This document shows positions 8,175 to 16,908 of a stretch of DNA of 64,000 nucleotides, in pieces. The translations under genes were made by a program, and so were the position numbers. Location of the stretch: positions 24,652 to 88,651 of the forward strand of contig CAMHJE010000002.1 in NCBI GenBank assembly GCA_946185305.1. Reading direction: 5' to 3'. Source of the DNA: UBA3792 sp946185305. Lineage in GTDB: Bacteria > Bacillota > Clostridia > Christensenellales > CAG-138. The number at the start of each line of letters is the position of its first letter. The first letter of the stretch is position 1. The notes beneath the pieces are model-generated. The model saw only the letters and a program-made list of their open reading frames with translations. It ran no database searches and was not told where the DNA came from.

Positions 8175-9179
8175 TTACAATAAAGTGATTCCCGCCTCGG
8201 CGGCCGCCCTGCGCTGCTCATCGGGCCAGACGGAAACCTGCACCTCCCCGATATGCGCTTTGCGGAGGAAGAACATACAGATGCGGCTTTGCCCGATGCC
8301 GCCGCCGATCGAAAATGGCAGCTCGTCGTTCAGCACAGCCTTTTGGAACGGCAGCTTGGCGCGATCCATGCAGTCCGCCGCTTTCAGCTGCTCACGCAAA
8401 GCCGCGGCGTCCACGCGCACGCCCATTGAGGACAGCTCCAGCGCGATATCGAGCACCGGATAGTAGGCGAGAATATCGCCGTTCAGGGTCCAGTCGTCAT
8501 AGTCCGGCGCGCGGCCGTCGTGCCGTTCGCCGTTGGAAAGCCGCCCGCCGATCTGCATAAGGAACACCGCGCCCTTTTCCTTGGTGATCGCGTATTCGCG
8601 CTCGCGCGCGGACAGGTTCGGATAGCGATCCAACAGCTCCTGCGCCGTCAGAAAATAGATATCCTTCGGCAGAATTTCCTCAATATAATCGTACTGCACG
8701 GCCATATACTTTTCGGTCTTTTTCAGCGCGCGGTAGACGCGGCGCACGGTCTCCTGCAGCGTTTCGAGCGTACGCTCCCCGCGCGCGATCACGCGCTCCC
8801 AGTCCCATTGATCGACGTAGATCGAATGGATATTGTCCATGACCTCGTCGCGGCGGATCGCGTTCATATCGGCATACAGGCCCTCATGCAGCCCCATGCC
8901 GTAGCTGTGCAGCGCCATCCGCTTCCATTTGGCCAGCGACTGGACGATCTCGACCTCGCGCGCGTCCATGTCCTTCACGTCGAAGCGCACGGGGCGCTCG
9001 ACGCCGTTCAGATTGTCGTTGAGGCCCGATTCGGGCGTGACAAACAGCGGCGCGGAGACGCGCAGCAGGTTCAGCTCGGCGGCAAGCCGTGCCTGAAAGA
9101 AGTCCTTGACGGTCTTGATCGCCACCTGCGTGTCGTGCAGCGACAGCGCGGAGCGGTATCCGGCGGGAAAAGTCAGCAT
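8175..9179 (-). CDS. asnA: aspartate-ammonia ligase (asparagine synthetase A)
   Basis: A 334-residue cytoplasmic enzyme making asparagine from aspartate and ammonia with ATP. The length matches AsnA (about 330). Typical blocks are visible: an N-terminal QVAIKTVKDFF region, SGLNDNLNGVERPVRFDVK near 51-69, SYGMGLHEGLYADMNAIRRDE near 92-112, and the C-terminal class-II-synthetase-like GGGIGQSRICMFFLRK near 293-308. A GGAGG site lies 6 nt before the ATG. It is the second gene of an operon, 15 bp behind an ABC-type ATPase, and ends at a bidirectional terminator. Confidence 0.95.
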   Translation of the reverse strand: MLTFPAGYRSALSLHDTQVAIKTVKDFFQARLAAELNLLRVSAPLFVTPESGLNDNLNGVERPVRFDVKDMDAREVEIVQSLAKWKRMALHSYGMGLHEGLYADMNAIRRDEVMDNIHSIYVDQWDWERVIARGERTLETLQETVRRVYRALKKTEKYMAVQYDYIEEILPKDIYFLTAQELLDRYPNLSAREREYAITKEKGAVFLMQIGGRLSNGERHDGRAPDYDDWTLNGDILAYYPVLDIALELSSMGVRVDAAALREQLKAADCMDRAKLPFQKAVLNDELPFSIGGGIGQSRICMFFLRKAHIGEVQVSVWPDEQRRAAAEAGITLL

Positions 9180-9194
9180 GAAATCCTCCTTGGG

Positions 9195-9941
9195 TCAATC
9201 GAACAGATACGACAGCATCCGTTCCGGGTGGTTCAGAAATTCGCGGTAGACCGTGAAATGCTCGGTCGCGCGGTAATCGACGCGGTGCATTCCCTCGCCG
9301 GTCAGCTCCCACACCTCCGCGCCCGGAATCGCCATCAGGATCGGGGAGTGCGTGGACAGGATGATCTGTGAATCCGCATCCGCAAGCTGCTTCAGCTCGA
9401 CCAGCAGCGTCATCTGCTTTTGCGGGCTCAGCGCCGCCTCCGGCTCGTCCAGAAGGTACAGCCCCTGCCCGCCGAAGCGGTGCTGCACGGCGGCAAGGAA
9501 GCTCTCACCGTGCGACTGCTGATGCAGCGATACGCCGCCGAAGCCCGTGATGATCGGCCCGCCCGATTCCGGATCGGCGTCGTGCTGGTCGATATAGGTC
9601 GCCATGTTGTAAAAGCTCTCGGCGCGCAGGAAAAATCCGTCGCGCGGGCGGCGGCGCTTCGCAAGCCGAATGCAGCGGTACAGCCCGGAATGGGAATCCT
9701 CGGTCGAAAACGTAAAGTTCAGCGTGCCGCCCTCCGGGTTGAACCCGTAAGCCACCGCGACGGCCTCTAACAGCGTCGATTTACCAGTGCCGTTCTCGCC
9801 GCACAGCACGGTCACGGGGCTTGACAGCCGCCATTCGCCGTTTTCGATCAGCCAGCGCACGGCGGGGATCGCCGAAAGGTAGGAATCCTCCCCCGGCGGC
9901 TCGCGCAGCAGCACCCGATCTATATATAATCCGTTCGTCAT
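9195..9941 (-). CDS. ABC-type AAA ATPase (stand-alone, SMC/Rad50-like fold)
   Basis: A 248-residue soluble ATPase. Walker A GENGTGKST at 48-56, a signature-like QSHGES near 142-147, Walker B LYLLDEPEAALS at 161-172, and an H-loop STHSP at 196-200. There is no membrane domain and no TOPRIM or nuclease domain. This compact type is found in many bacteria with unknown roles; close relatives appear as stand-alone ATPases or in two-gene systems. Here it is the first gene of an operon with asnA. The start codon coincides with the predicted transcription start, so the mRNA would be leaderless; no Shine-Dalgarno sequence is present. Confidence 0.85.
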   Translation of the reverse strand: MTNGLYIDRVLLREPPGEDSYLSAIPAVRWLIENGEWRLSSPVTVLCGENGTGKSTLLEAVAVAYGFNPEGGTLNFTFSTEDSHSGLYRCIRLAKRRRPRDGFFLRAESFYNMATYIDQHDADPESGGPIITGFGGVSLHQQSHGESFLAAVQHRFGGQGLYLLDEPEAALSPQKQMTLLVELKQLADADSQIILSTHSPILMAIPGAEVWELTGEGMHRVDYRATEHFTVYREFLNHPERMLSYLFD

Positions 9942-10337
9942 GGCGACAGTATAGCGGATTTGCCGCGCGTTGACAAGTATTTTATATGCGAAAACCGGAG
10001 GGAAAAAATCCCTCCGGCTCAGCGTGTCAAAAAACTTTTGACACGCTGAGGGAGACCGCCAAGAAAGAGTTCAGAAGCCGGAATTTCCACTCCGCTTCGC
10101 TTCGTTACAGATGTGCCGTCGCGCGCTCCCCGCGCGTCGCCATCAGCCGAAGGCTATACTCAGCTATGCCGAGGCTGAGAAACCGGCTAATTTTCGGCAT
10201 AAAATCAAAGAAACGGACGTTTTTTCGCCCGTTTCTTCCTGCCGATTTTTGTATACAAAGTCCGCCGAAAATGGTCTGGGCCTTTATTGACGGTCTGAAC
10301 CGGAGGGAAAAATCCCTCCGGCTCATGCGGATCCACT
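9942..10337. repeat. intergenic cluster of palindromes, possible repeat element
   Basis: No gene is supported. The region contains a hairpin CCGGAGGGA/TCCCTCCGG (9995-10017), a perfect 13-bp stem CAGCGTGTCAAAA with a 3-nt loop (10020-10048), a GAAACGG/CCGTTTC stem (10209-10236), and a second copy of the first hairpin with the same flank GGCTCA (10300-10321). The two copies face the same way and bracket about 280 bp. This resembles a non-autonomous repeat element or a set of 3'-end stabilisers; copies elsewhere in the genome would decide. Confidence 0.5.
9948..9976 (-). promoter_or_regulatory. promoter of the ATPase-asnA operon (leaderless)
   Basis: TTGTCA (9976-9971), 17 bp, TATACT (9953-9948). 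The expected start, 7 nt below the -10 box, is position 9941, which is the A of the ATG. The bases before the ATG (GTCGCC) hold no ribosome binding site. Confidence 0.7.
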
Positions 10338-11363
10338 TTACAGCCCCGGCGTCGGGAACACGACCGAGACGGCGTTTTCGTCCGGGATCGCACCCTTTTC
10401 GACCGCGCAAAACAGCAGCCATGCGCCCATGTCGCTGGTGCCGACCTCCGGCATCTCGCATTTAACCGCGACGGTCACGCCGTCCGCATCACGCTGTATA
10501 TCCATGACCGCATAGCGCGCCGAGCCGCTGCCCGCAGAAACGTACAGCACGAGCAGATCCTGCTCCGCAAAGAACGACGCGTCATAGGTTTTCTGCAGCT
10601 CGTTCAGCCGTTCGTTCTCGCTGCCGGGAGCAAAGTGCGGCGCAAGGCAGTGCGAAAGCGCGTCCGCATCGGTCAGCAGGCGCACCAGCGTTTCGCCCTC
10701 CTCCGTCCATCCGACGCGAACGATCTCCTGCGTGAACGGCACCGCGGCGGCGTCCTTTTTGCCGGTCAGCCAGAAGGCATACGTCGCCTTGCCGCGGCCC
10801 GCGCCGTCGAACGACGCCGTGACCTCATAGATCGCGCCGCCATTGGGCAGCGTCATCGTTATCTCGTCCCCGTCCCGCGTCCAATCGGGCGTGAACGCCT
10901 TGCCGTCGTTTTCATAATCGCCCGCATACGCTTCGTCCCACGCGCGGATCGCCACGTCGGTCAGCGTGCAGCCCGGCGCGAACGACAGCACGGCGGTATT
11001 CCCGCGGCTTGGCAGCGGATCGAGATAGGCGGTGCTTTCGAGCGGGTGCATCCCGCATGCCTCGACGCCGGTGCCGGTGCCGTCGGCGTTGGCGTAGAAC
11101 CATTCATAGCTGCCCGTGGACGCCAAGCCCGACGCGTCCGCGACCGAGACATACAGCGCGGGCGGCACGGTCATCGTGCCCTCGGCGGGCGCGGGATCGT
11201 TCTTTTGCGGCTTGCTCCACAGTCCGAGCGCCTCCGGCGAGGGCGAATCGGTGACGATCACCGTCACGTCCGGATGCGTGTCCTTCTCCACAGACGTTCC
11301 CTCCTTTGCGGCGCAGCCCATCAGCAGCAGCGCCGCGAGCATGGCATATACCCACCGTTTCAT
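10338..11363 (-). CDS. lipoprotein of unknown function
   Basis: A 341-residue predicted lipoprotein from ATG 11363, chosen because AGGAGG lies 8 nt upstream and the protein then begins with a proper signal peptide (MKRWVYAMLAALLLMGC, lipobox LLMGC, Cys17). The mature part is soluble and beta-rich, with a conserved-looking segment FFAEQDLLVLYVSAGSGSARY near 271-291, followed by a C-terminal strand ending in VVFPTPGL. I recognise no catalytic motif. It lies after the plsX terminator, so it is probably a separate transcript, and it ends next to a hairpin at 10300-10321. Confidence 0.8.
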   Translation of the reverse strand: MKRWVYAMLAALLLMGCAAKEGTSVEKDTHPDVTVIVTDSPSPEALGLWSKPQKNDPAPAEGTMTVPPALYVSVADASGLASTGSYEWFYANADGTGTGVEACGMHPLESTAYLDPLPSRGNTAVLSFAPGCTLTDVAIRAWDEAYAGDYENDGKAFTPDWTRDGDEITMTLPNGGAIYEVTASFDGAGRGKATYAFWLTGKKDAAAVPFTQEIVRVGWTEEGETLVRLLTDADALSHCLAPHFAPGSENERLNELQKTYDASFFAEQDLLVLYVSAGSGSARYAVMDIQRDADGVTVAVKCEMPEVGTSDMGAWLLFCAVEKGAIPDENAVSVVFPTPGL

Positions 11364-11423
11364 ACGCGGTTCCTCCTTTGTCCCTTTACCCATAACACCG
11401 CGCATACCGCCTTTCGGTTACAA

Positions 11424-11453
11424 AAAAAGAGCCGATCTTCCGGTCGGCTCCCG
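11424..11453 (-). terminator. terminator of the fak-plsX operon
   Basis: On the minus strand GAGCCGACC/GATCGGCTC is followed by a run of seven T, 9 bp after the plsX stop codon. Confidence 0.8.
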
Positions 11454-11461
11454 TTGGCAAA

Positions 11462-12484
11462 TTATTCCGCTGTTCCCTGCGGCAGCGCCGCGATGGCCTC
11501 GCGCAGTTTTTCCGTCATGCTTGCCGTCTGCATCCGGTAGGCCTGCTCGATGCACTTTGCTACCGCCGCATCGTTGCTGGAGCCGTGCCCCTTGACGACG
11601 ATCTTTTTGCAGCCGAGCAGCACGCTGCCGCCGTAGTTGCGGTAGTCCATGAACCGCTTTTCCTCGGCGAACATCCGCTTCATCAGCAGCGCGCCGAGCT
11701 TGTAGAGCGTGCGCGAATAGATATCCGTCTTGAGCTTTTTCAGCATTTCAAGGCACGCGCCCTCGGTGGACTTGATGAGCACATTCCCCGAAAAGCCGTC
11801 GCACACGACCAGATCGTATTGCCCGGTCAGCAGATCGCGGCTTTCCATGTTGCCGACAAAGTGAATGCCGGGTGTTTCCTTGAGCAGCGGATAGGCGGCC
11901 TTTCGCAGCTCGTCGCCCTTTTCGGCCTCGGTGCCGATATTCAGCATTGCCACGCGCGGGCGTTCGACGCCGTAGGCGCATTGCAGATACAGACTGCCCA
12001 TCACGGCGAACTGCTGCAAGAGCTTCGGCGTGATATCCACGTTGGCGCCGCTGTCGCACACGCCGACCATGCCGCCGTTCATCGTCGGCAGGATCGGGCA
12101 GAACGCGGGCCGCTTTATGCCGTGCACGCGGCCGAGCCGCAGCGTCGCCGCCGCAACGAGCGCGCCGGTCGAGCCGGTCGTGACGATGCCGTGCACGTCC
12201 TCGTCGGTGCGGAGCCGTTCGATGGCACGCATTAAGGAGCTGTCCGCCTTTTGCTTGATCGCAAGGGTCGGCTGCTCGTCGCACCCGATGACCTCTGGCG
12301 CATGGACGATCTCGACGCGGCTCTTGTCATACGATTCTTTTGCAAGCACCGCCTTGAGCTTCGCTTCATCGCCGAACAGCAGCACGGCAAGGTCAGGAAA
12401 GGTTTTCAGCGCCAGCAGCGCGCCGCCGACGTTCGCTTCGGGGCTGTGGTCGCCGCCGAAGCAGTCGATGCAAAGCCGGATCAT
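11462..12484 (-). CDS. plsX: phosphate acyltransferase PlsX
   Basis: A 340-residue peripheral membrane enzyme that converts acyl-ACP to acyl-phosphate for PlsY and so starts phospholipid synthesis. Recognisable blocks are IDCFGGDHSPEANVGGA near the N-terminus (the usual text is DAMGGDhaP), TGSTGALVAAATLRLGR near 103-119, RPAFCPILPTMNG near 124-136, and NIGTEAEKGDELRKAAY near 181-197. Its start overlaps the stop of the upstream GNAT-like gene (ATGA). It is the last gene of an operon containing fatty-acid kinase parts, which also make acyl-phosphate, so substrates from synthesis and from exogenous fatty acids meet here. Confidence 0.95.
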   Translation of the reverse strand: MIRLCIDCFGGDHSPEANVGGALLALKTFPDLAVLLFGDEAKLKAVLAKESYDKSRVEIVHAPEVIGCDEQPTLAIKQKADSSLMRAIERLRTDEDVHGIVTTGSTGALVAAATLRLGRVHGIKRPAFCPILPTMNGGMVGVCDSGANVDITPKLLQQFAVMGSLYLQCAYGVERPRVAMLNIGTEAEKGDELRKAAYPLLKETPGIHFVGNMESRDLLTGQYDLVVCDGFSGNVLIKSTEGACLEMLKKLKTDIYSRTLYKLGALLMKRMFAEEKRFMDYRNYGGSVLLGCKKIVVKGHGSSNDAAVAKCIEQAYRMQTASMTEKLREAIAALPQGTAE

Positions 12485-13611
12485 TTGTCGTCCTCCAGTT
12501 GTTTCACAAACGCGCGGCGGCGCTTATGCGGCACCGCGACAAATCGCTTCCATTGGTTCTGGATCGCGTAATTATCCTCTAAATTCAGGTTCGTTTCGGC
12601 GTACTCCACGCCGTCCTCGCGCAGCATCCGTTCGAGCGCCGCGGACACCGCCACCGAAATGCCGCGGTTTGCCCACGCCGGGTCGATGCCGATCAAGCCG
12701 AGGTCGATGATCTTCGGATGCCGGATCGCGTGCAGGATCCGCACAATCGCCGCCGGAGTGAGATGTCCCCTGGAGGGCTGCACGGCCTTGGCAATCGACG
12801 GGAAGCAGATCCCGAGCAGCACGACGTTGTCGTTCTCGTCGAGCAGCACCGCCACGTGGTCGAGGTCGATGATCAGACGGAAATTGTCGATCATCAGTTT
12901 TTTCATGCCGTCCGTGAACGGCACCGTGCCGTAGAGCTGCTCATAGGACTTATCCAAAAGCTCGAACAGCGGATCGGCGTAACGGTTCAGAAAATCATTG
13001 ACGTTCTTCGCCGGGCCGAAGCGCAGATGATAGCGGTTCATCAGCTTTTCGGTCACGCGCGCCAAAGCGCCGTCATTCTTTTCCGGCGGGTAGATTTTGC
13101 TCTCGGTCCAATCGACCTCCTTGGTATAGCCGAGGTTTTCGATCAGACGCTGATAATACGGCGCGTTATACTGCTCCTCGAACGTGGACAGCTGATCGAA
13201 GCCCTCGATCAAAAGCCCTTCGCGCTCTAAATCCGAAAACCCGAGCGGGCCGCAGACCGTGTCCATGCCCTTCGCCTTGGCCCACGCCTCGACCGCGCCG
13301 AACAGGGCGGCGGCGACCTCCTGATCGTCGATGCTGTCGAACCGCGTGAAGCGGATGCGCTTTTCATGATTCTTTTCGTTCGCGGCCTTTTGCAGGATCC
13401 CGGAGATGCGTCCGACGATCTTGCCGTCATGGTACGCGTTGTAATACACCGCCTCGCAAGTGTCGTAATAGACGTAGTCCTTGCGGAAAATCTTTTTCTC
13501 GTCGCCGTACAGCGGCGGAACGAAGTTCGGGTTGTCCCGATACAGATTCAGCGGGAAGTTCAAAAACTCGCGCTGCTCCTTCTTCGTTTGTACCTCCCTG
13601 ACCGTAACCAT
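12481..13611 (-). CDS. GNAT-like uncharacterised protein
   Basis: A 376-residue soluble protein. The N-terminal part reads REFLNFPLNLYRDNPNFVPPL (about 14-34), typical of a large uncharacterised family annotated as N-acetyltransferase-like. It is followed by a GNAT-like alpha/beta region (VGRISGILQ near 66-74). A second half (about 200-370) again resembles an acyltransferase fold, with LGLIGIDPAWANRGISVAV near 301-319 as a possible acetyl-CoA-binding turn. No substrate is known. It sits between fakB and plsX with 5 bp and overlapping junctions, which suggests a role in lipid or acyl metabolism, but that is inference. Confidence 0.75.
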   Translation of the reverse strand: MVTVREVQTKKEQREFLNFPLNLYRDNPNFVPPLYGDEKKIFRKDYVYYDTCEAVYYNAYHDGKIVGRISGILQKAANEKNHEKRIRFTRFDSIDDQEVAAALFGAVEAWAKAKGMDTVCGPLGFSDLEREGLLIEGFDQLSTFEEQYNAPYYQRLIENLGYTKEVDWTESKIYPPEKNDGALARVTEKLMNRYHLRFGPAKNVNDFLNRYADPLFELLDKSYEQLYGTVPFTDGMKKLMIDNFRLIIDLDHVAVLLDENDNVVLLGICFPSIAKAVQPSRGHLTPAAIVRILHAIRHPKIIDLGLIGIDPAWANRGISVAVSAALERMLREDGVEYAETNLNLEDNYAIQNQWKRFVAVPHKRRRAFVKQLEDDK

Positions 13612-13616
13612 GCCGC

Positions 13617-14486
13617 TTACCTATGCTTGGCGTGGAAGCAGATCCCGACGCCGTTCGGCCCGCAATGCCCGCCGGTCGTGGGGTTAACCGCGACGGTTTC
13701 GATGCAAAGCCCCTCGCCGAACTTGGCCTTCAGCTCGTTCATGACCTCGGTCGCAATCTCCTCGGCGTCGGTGTGGCCGACAATCACGCGATGCCCCTTC
13801 ACGTCGTCGCCGAGCTCGTCCACGTACTGCATCAGCTTACGGATCGCCCTTACCCGGCCGCGCTCGGAGCCGATGGACACCATCTTGCCCTCGGTGTTCA
13901 TATAGATGATCGGCCGCACGCCGAGCAGCGTGCCCATCGTCGCCGCAAGGCCGGACACACGGCCGCTGTGCTTGAAGAATTTCAGATCGTCGGCAAAGAA
14001 GTAGATCGCAAAATGATCGACCTCGGTCTTGGCCCATTCCAAAACCTCGTCCACGCTCTTGCCGGCCCGGATCATGTCCCCGACCTCCAGCACAATCGCG
14101 CGGCTGATGATCGTGATGCCCTTGGTGTCGATATCGGAAAAGCGCACGTTCGGGTACTTTTCGGACAGCTCCTTCACGGCCTGATCCATCGCGTCAAACG
14201 TCGCCGTCATCGCGCGGGAGAAATGCACGTACAGGATATCGTCGCCCGCGGCAAAGACCGGCTCGAAGATTTCGAGGTACTTTTCGCGGCTGATCGCGCT
14301 CGTGTTCGGCAACGCCCCCGCACGAAGCTGATCGTAAAACGCCTTGGCGTCGAACGTATCGAAATCCTCATAGGGGTAAACGGTTTTGCCGTCGATGGCA
14401 TACGGCATACTGATCAGCGTGTAGCCGTATTCGGCGGCGTCCGCCGGGGTGATATCGCAATCGGTATCGGTGAATAAGCGCAGCAT
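13617..14486 (-). CDS. fakB: DegV family fatty-acid-binding protein (FakB)
   Basis: A 289-residue DegV protein. The opening FTDTDCDITPADAAEYG, the NTSAISREKYLEIFEPV block near 61-77, FFKHSGRVSGLAA near 169-181, and the C-terminal HTD/GGHCGPNGVGICF are family hallmarks. DegV/FakB proteins bind a fatty acid and present its carboxylate to FakA for phosphorylation. The gene lies 10 bp after fakA, the normal partner. It is well supported as FakB by this pairing. The chain type it prefers cannot be read from sequence. Confidence 0.92.
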   Translation of the reverse strand: MLRLFTDTDCDITPADAAEYGYTLISMPYAIDGKTVYPYEDFDTFDAKAFYDQLRAGALPNTSAISREKYLEIFEPVFAAGDDILYVHFSRAMTATFDAMDQAVKELSEKYPNVRFSDIDTKGITIISRAIVLEVGDMIRAGKSVDEVLEWAKTEVDHFAIYFFADDLKFFKHSGRVSGLAATMGTLLGVRPIIYMNTEGKMVSIGSERGRVRAIRKLMQYVDELGDDVKGHRVIVGHTDAEEIATEVMNELKAKFGEGLCIETVAVNPTTGGHCGPNGVGICFHAKHR

Positions 14487-14496
14487 GGTTTCCTCC

Positions 14497-16146
14497 TTAT
14501 TCCAAAATCATGATATAGTCGTAGATCGGCTGTCCGCCGTCCAGCAGGATCACTTCCGTCAGCGGGTGCGCGCTTTGCAGCGCCGTACGCATGGCCTCGG
14601 CCTCGGCTTGGTCGGCGTCGATGCCCTTCACCAGCAGCAGGATCCCGAAATCGTCGGCGCCGAGCGCGTCGGCAAGCCGCAGCGCTGCGTTTTTCGCGTC
14701 GGGATCGTCGGCATAGATCGTGCCGCCCTCATAGGCGATATAGTCCCCTTCCCGCACCGAAACGCCGTCGCGCTCGGTCGTGCGGGACGCGTGGGAAACC
14801 GTGCCGGTCTTGACGCTCTGCATGATGTCGATAGAGCCCTGCTCGATCGTGTCGATATCGTTGGACGAGGTATCGAGCAGCGACAGCGCCGCATAACATT
14901 CGCCGATCGTGTGGCTCGGCATCACGCGCACGTCCGCGTCCGTATAGAGCGCGGCGGCCTGCTCGGCGGTCAGGATGATATTGCTGTTGTTCGGATAGAC
15001 GAGGATCGTCTCGGCGTTGACCTCGCAAAAAGCCTCCAAAAAGCTCTCCGCGGAGGGGTTCATGCTCTGCCCGCCGTCCACGACCGCGTCCGCGCCGATG
15101 GACAGGAACGTTTCGCGGATGCCCGCGCCCGCCGCGACCGCGACGATGCCGAATTTCTTGCGCGGCTTTTGCGGCTTATAGTTGTTGCGGATCGTCGTCT
15201 CATGGTGCTGCAGCATCATGTTTTCGATCTTCATCGTCAAAAATTCGCCGTACTTATGGCAATGCGCCAAAATATCCTCCGGCGTTTTGGTGTGGATATG
15301 CACGCGCAAGAGGCTCCCGTCGCGGAACGCCACGACCGAATCGCCGCTTGCAATCAGCCAGTCGATCAGCGGCTTTTCGTCAAAGTCCGAAACCTTGCCA
15401 ACCTTCTTGGTCTGGAACCGCAGGATGAACTCGGTGCAGAAGCCGAATTCCAGCTCGTCGTCCTCGGTAAACGACGCGATATTCACCTGCTGCGGCCGCG
15501 GCGCATGGCCGCCCGCATTCGTAAACGCGACGCCGTGCAGCGCATCCTGCATTCCCTCCGCGATATAGACAAAGCCCGCGCCGCCGCTGTCCACGACTCC
15601 GGCCTCCCGCAGCACCGCCAAAAGCGTCGGCGTGCGGTCGAGCGAAGCGCGCAGCTCGGTCAAAAATGCATCAAAATACTGTTCAAAATCCGTTTCGTCG
15701 GTGATCTCGCGGTTCGCCTTATGCACGGCGTCGGAATAGACAGTGAGGATCGTTCCCTCCACCGGCGTCTGCACCGCGTTGTAGGATTCCCTGACGCCGC
15801 ATTCGAGCGCCGCCGCAAAGGTTTTCAGATCGGCAGTCTTTACGCCCGAAAGCCCCTGCGAAATGCCCGCGAAAATGCGGGACAGGATCACGCCCGAATT
15901 GCCGCGCGCGCCGAGCAGCATCCCCCGCGCGATCTGCTGCGAGGTCTGCCCCAGCTCACCGTCCGCCCCCTCCGAAACGGCGGAGCAGCCGGAGTCGATG
16001 GTCATGTACATATTGTCGCCGGTGTCCCCGTCCGGAATCGGGAATACGTTCAGTTCGTTGACGACCGTGCGGTGCGTGTTCAGCTTGGCGGCGCCGCCCT
16101 CGACCATGCGGGCGAAGAGCGCGCCGTTCAATGTTTTGGTTTCCAT
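14497..16146 (-). CDS. fakA: fatty-acid kinase FakA (DAK2-domain protein)
   Basis: A 549-residue protein from ATG 16146, which has an AAAGGA site; the open frame upstream has no such site. The N-terminal DhaL/DAK2 domain (1-200) has the ATP-Mg motif NVFPIPDGDTGDNMYMT (33-49, with Asp39, Asp41 and Asp44) and LLGARGNSGVILS. The middle and C-terminal domains match the YloV/FakA family (EFGFCTEFILR, GDSVVAFRDGSLLRVHIHT, VYPNNSNIILTAEQAA). With FakB it phosphorylates exogenous fatty acids to acyl-phosphate. It follows the TetR-type regulator by 52 bp and is co-transcribed with fakB. Confidence 0.93.
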   Translation of the reverse strand: METKTLNGALFARMVEGGAAKLNTHRTVVNELNVFPIPDGDTGDNMYMTIDSGCSAVSEGADGELGQTSQQIARGMLLGARGNSGVILSRIFAGISQGLSGVKTADLKTFAAALECGVRESYNAVQTPVEGTILTVYSDAVHKANREITDETDFEQYFDAFLTELRASLDRTPTLLAVLREAGVVDSGGAGFVYIAEGMQDALHGVAFTNAGGHAPRPQQVNIASFTEDDELEFGFCTEFILRFQTKKVGKVSDFDEKPLIDWLIASGDSVVAFRDGSLLRVHIHTKTPEDILAHCHKYGEFLTMKIENMMLQHHETTIRNNYKPQKPRKKFGIVAVAAGAGIRETFLSIGADAVVDGGQSMNPSAESFLEAFCEVNAETILVYPNNSNIILTAEQAAALYTDADVRVMPSHTIGECYAALSLLDTSSNDIDTIEQGSIDIMQSVKTGTVSHASRTTERDGVSVREGDYIAYEGGTIYADDPDAKNAALRLADALGADDFGILLLVKGIDADQAEAEAMRTALQSAHPLTEVILLDGGQPIYDYIMILE

Positions 16147-16198
16147 ACGTTTCCTTTCCTCTTCGGCGGTCCCTTCCCCGCCGGACACAATGGTTTCG

Positions 16199-16780
16199 TT
16201 ATGCCATAAAGGCCGCGATGCCGGTCTTTAAAAACAGCTCAAGCTGCTTGGCGATCTCCTCCAGAGGCTGCTGCATGCCCGCGTTCAGCCAGTCGCGGTA
16301 CAGCGTCAGCGTGCCGCCCGTGATAAAGTCCGCGTACAGCTTCGTGTAAGCGATTTTGGGCGGCGAGACGTGCTTTTTCAGCAGCGCGCTCACCCGCGTG
16401 GCAAACGCGTCGCCGAGCTTTTGCAGCACCTGCGAATATTTGTTCTTCCGCACCAGCGGCACGGTCAGCTCGTCGTGCGCCGCAAACGCGTTCGTCACCG
16501 CCTGCAGAAAGCCGAGCGGATCGCGCGGGCAGCGTTCGAGATCGGCCTCCCCAATGGCCTTGGCGACGAGCCGCACCAGCTCGTCCTCCAATTCGTCGCG
16601 GATCGCCGTCACGCCCTCGTAATAGTTGTACACCGTCTTGCGATCCACGTCCGCGGCCTCGGCGATATCCGTGACCGTGATCGTGCCGCCCTCCCTTTGG
16701 CCGAGCAGCTTTAAGTATGCACGGCGGATCGCGGCCTTGGTCCGCGCCACGCGGCTGTCACACTTTCTTTCCTTTTTCAT
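16199..16780 (-). CDS. TetR-type transcriptional regulator of the fak-plsX operon
   Basis: A 193-residue regulator, start set at ATG 16780 because GAGGG lies 8 nt upstream and the predicted promoter sits just beyond. The N-terminal helix-turn-helix (about 8-55) includes AAIRRAYLKLLGQ and ITVTDIAEAADVDRKTVYNYY, the TetR pattern. The C-terminal half is helical and resembles the DhaS-like TetR subgroup that is often linked to DAK genes. It heads the operon fakA-fakB-GNAT-plsX, so it probably represses it in response to a lipid-related ligand; the ligand is unknown. Confidence 0.88.
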   Translation of the reverse strand: MKKERKCDSRVARTKAAIRRAYLKLLGQREGGTITVTDIAEAADVDRKTVYNYYEGVTAIRDELEDELVRLVAKAIGEADLERCPRDPLGFLQAVTNAFAAHDELTVPLVRKNKYSQVLQKLGDAFATRVSALLKKHVSPPKIAYTKLYADFITGGTLTLYRDWLNAGMQQPLEEIAKQLELFLKTGIAAFMA

Positions 16781-16828
16781 GATTCGTTCCCTCTTGTCGG
16801 ATCGTGTCGAATTTTTCCACACCTGTGT

Positions 16829-16857
16829 ATTATAATGCAACAGCCGGCACATTGCAA
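16829..16857 (-). promoter_or_regulatory. promoter of the TetR-fak-plsX operon
   Basis: TTGCAA (16857-16852), 17 bp, TATAAT (16834-16829). A short inverted repeat ACAC-CT-GTGT lies just downstream (16820-16829) and could be part of an operator. Confidence 0.7.
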
Positions 16858-16908
16858 CCGTTTTCCCCGAAAAAGCGGGATTTTTTGCAGTCGCGTTCTG
16901 CGATAGGC

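Noticed and set aside
9986..10465. 159-codon plus-strand open frame
   Set aside because: It runs across hairpins and into the end of a lipoprotein gene; composition is not coding-like.
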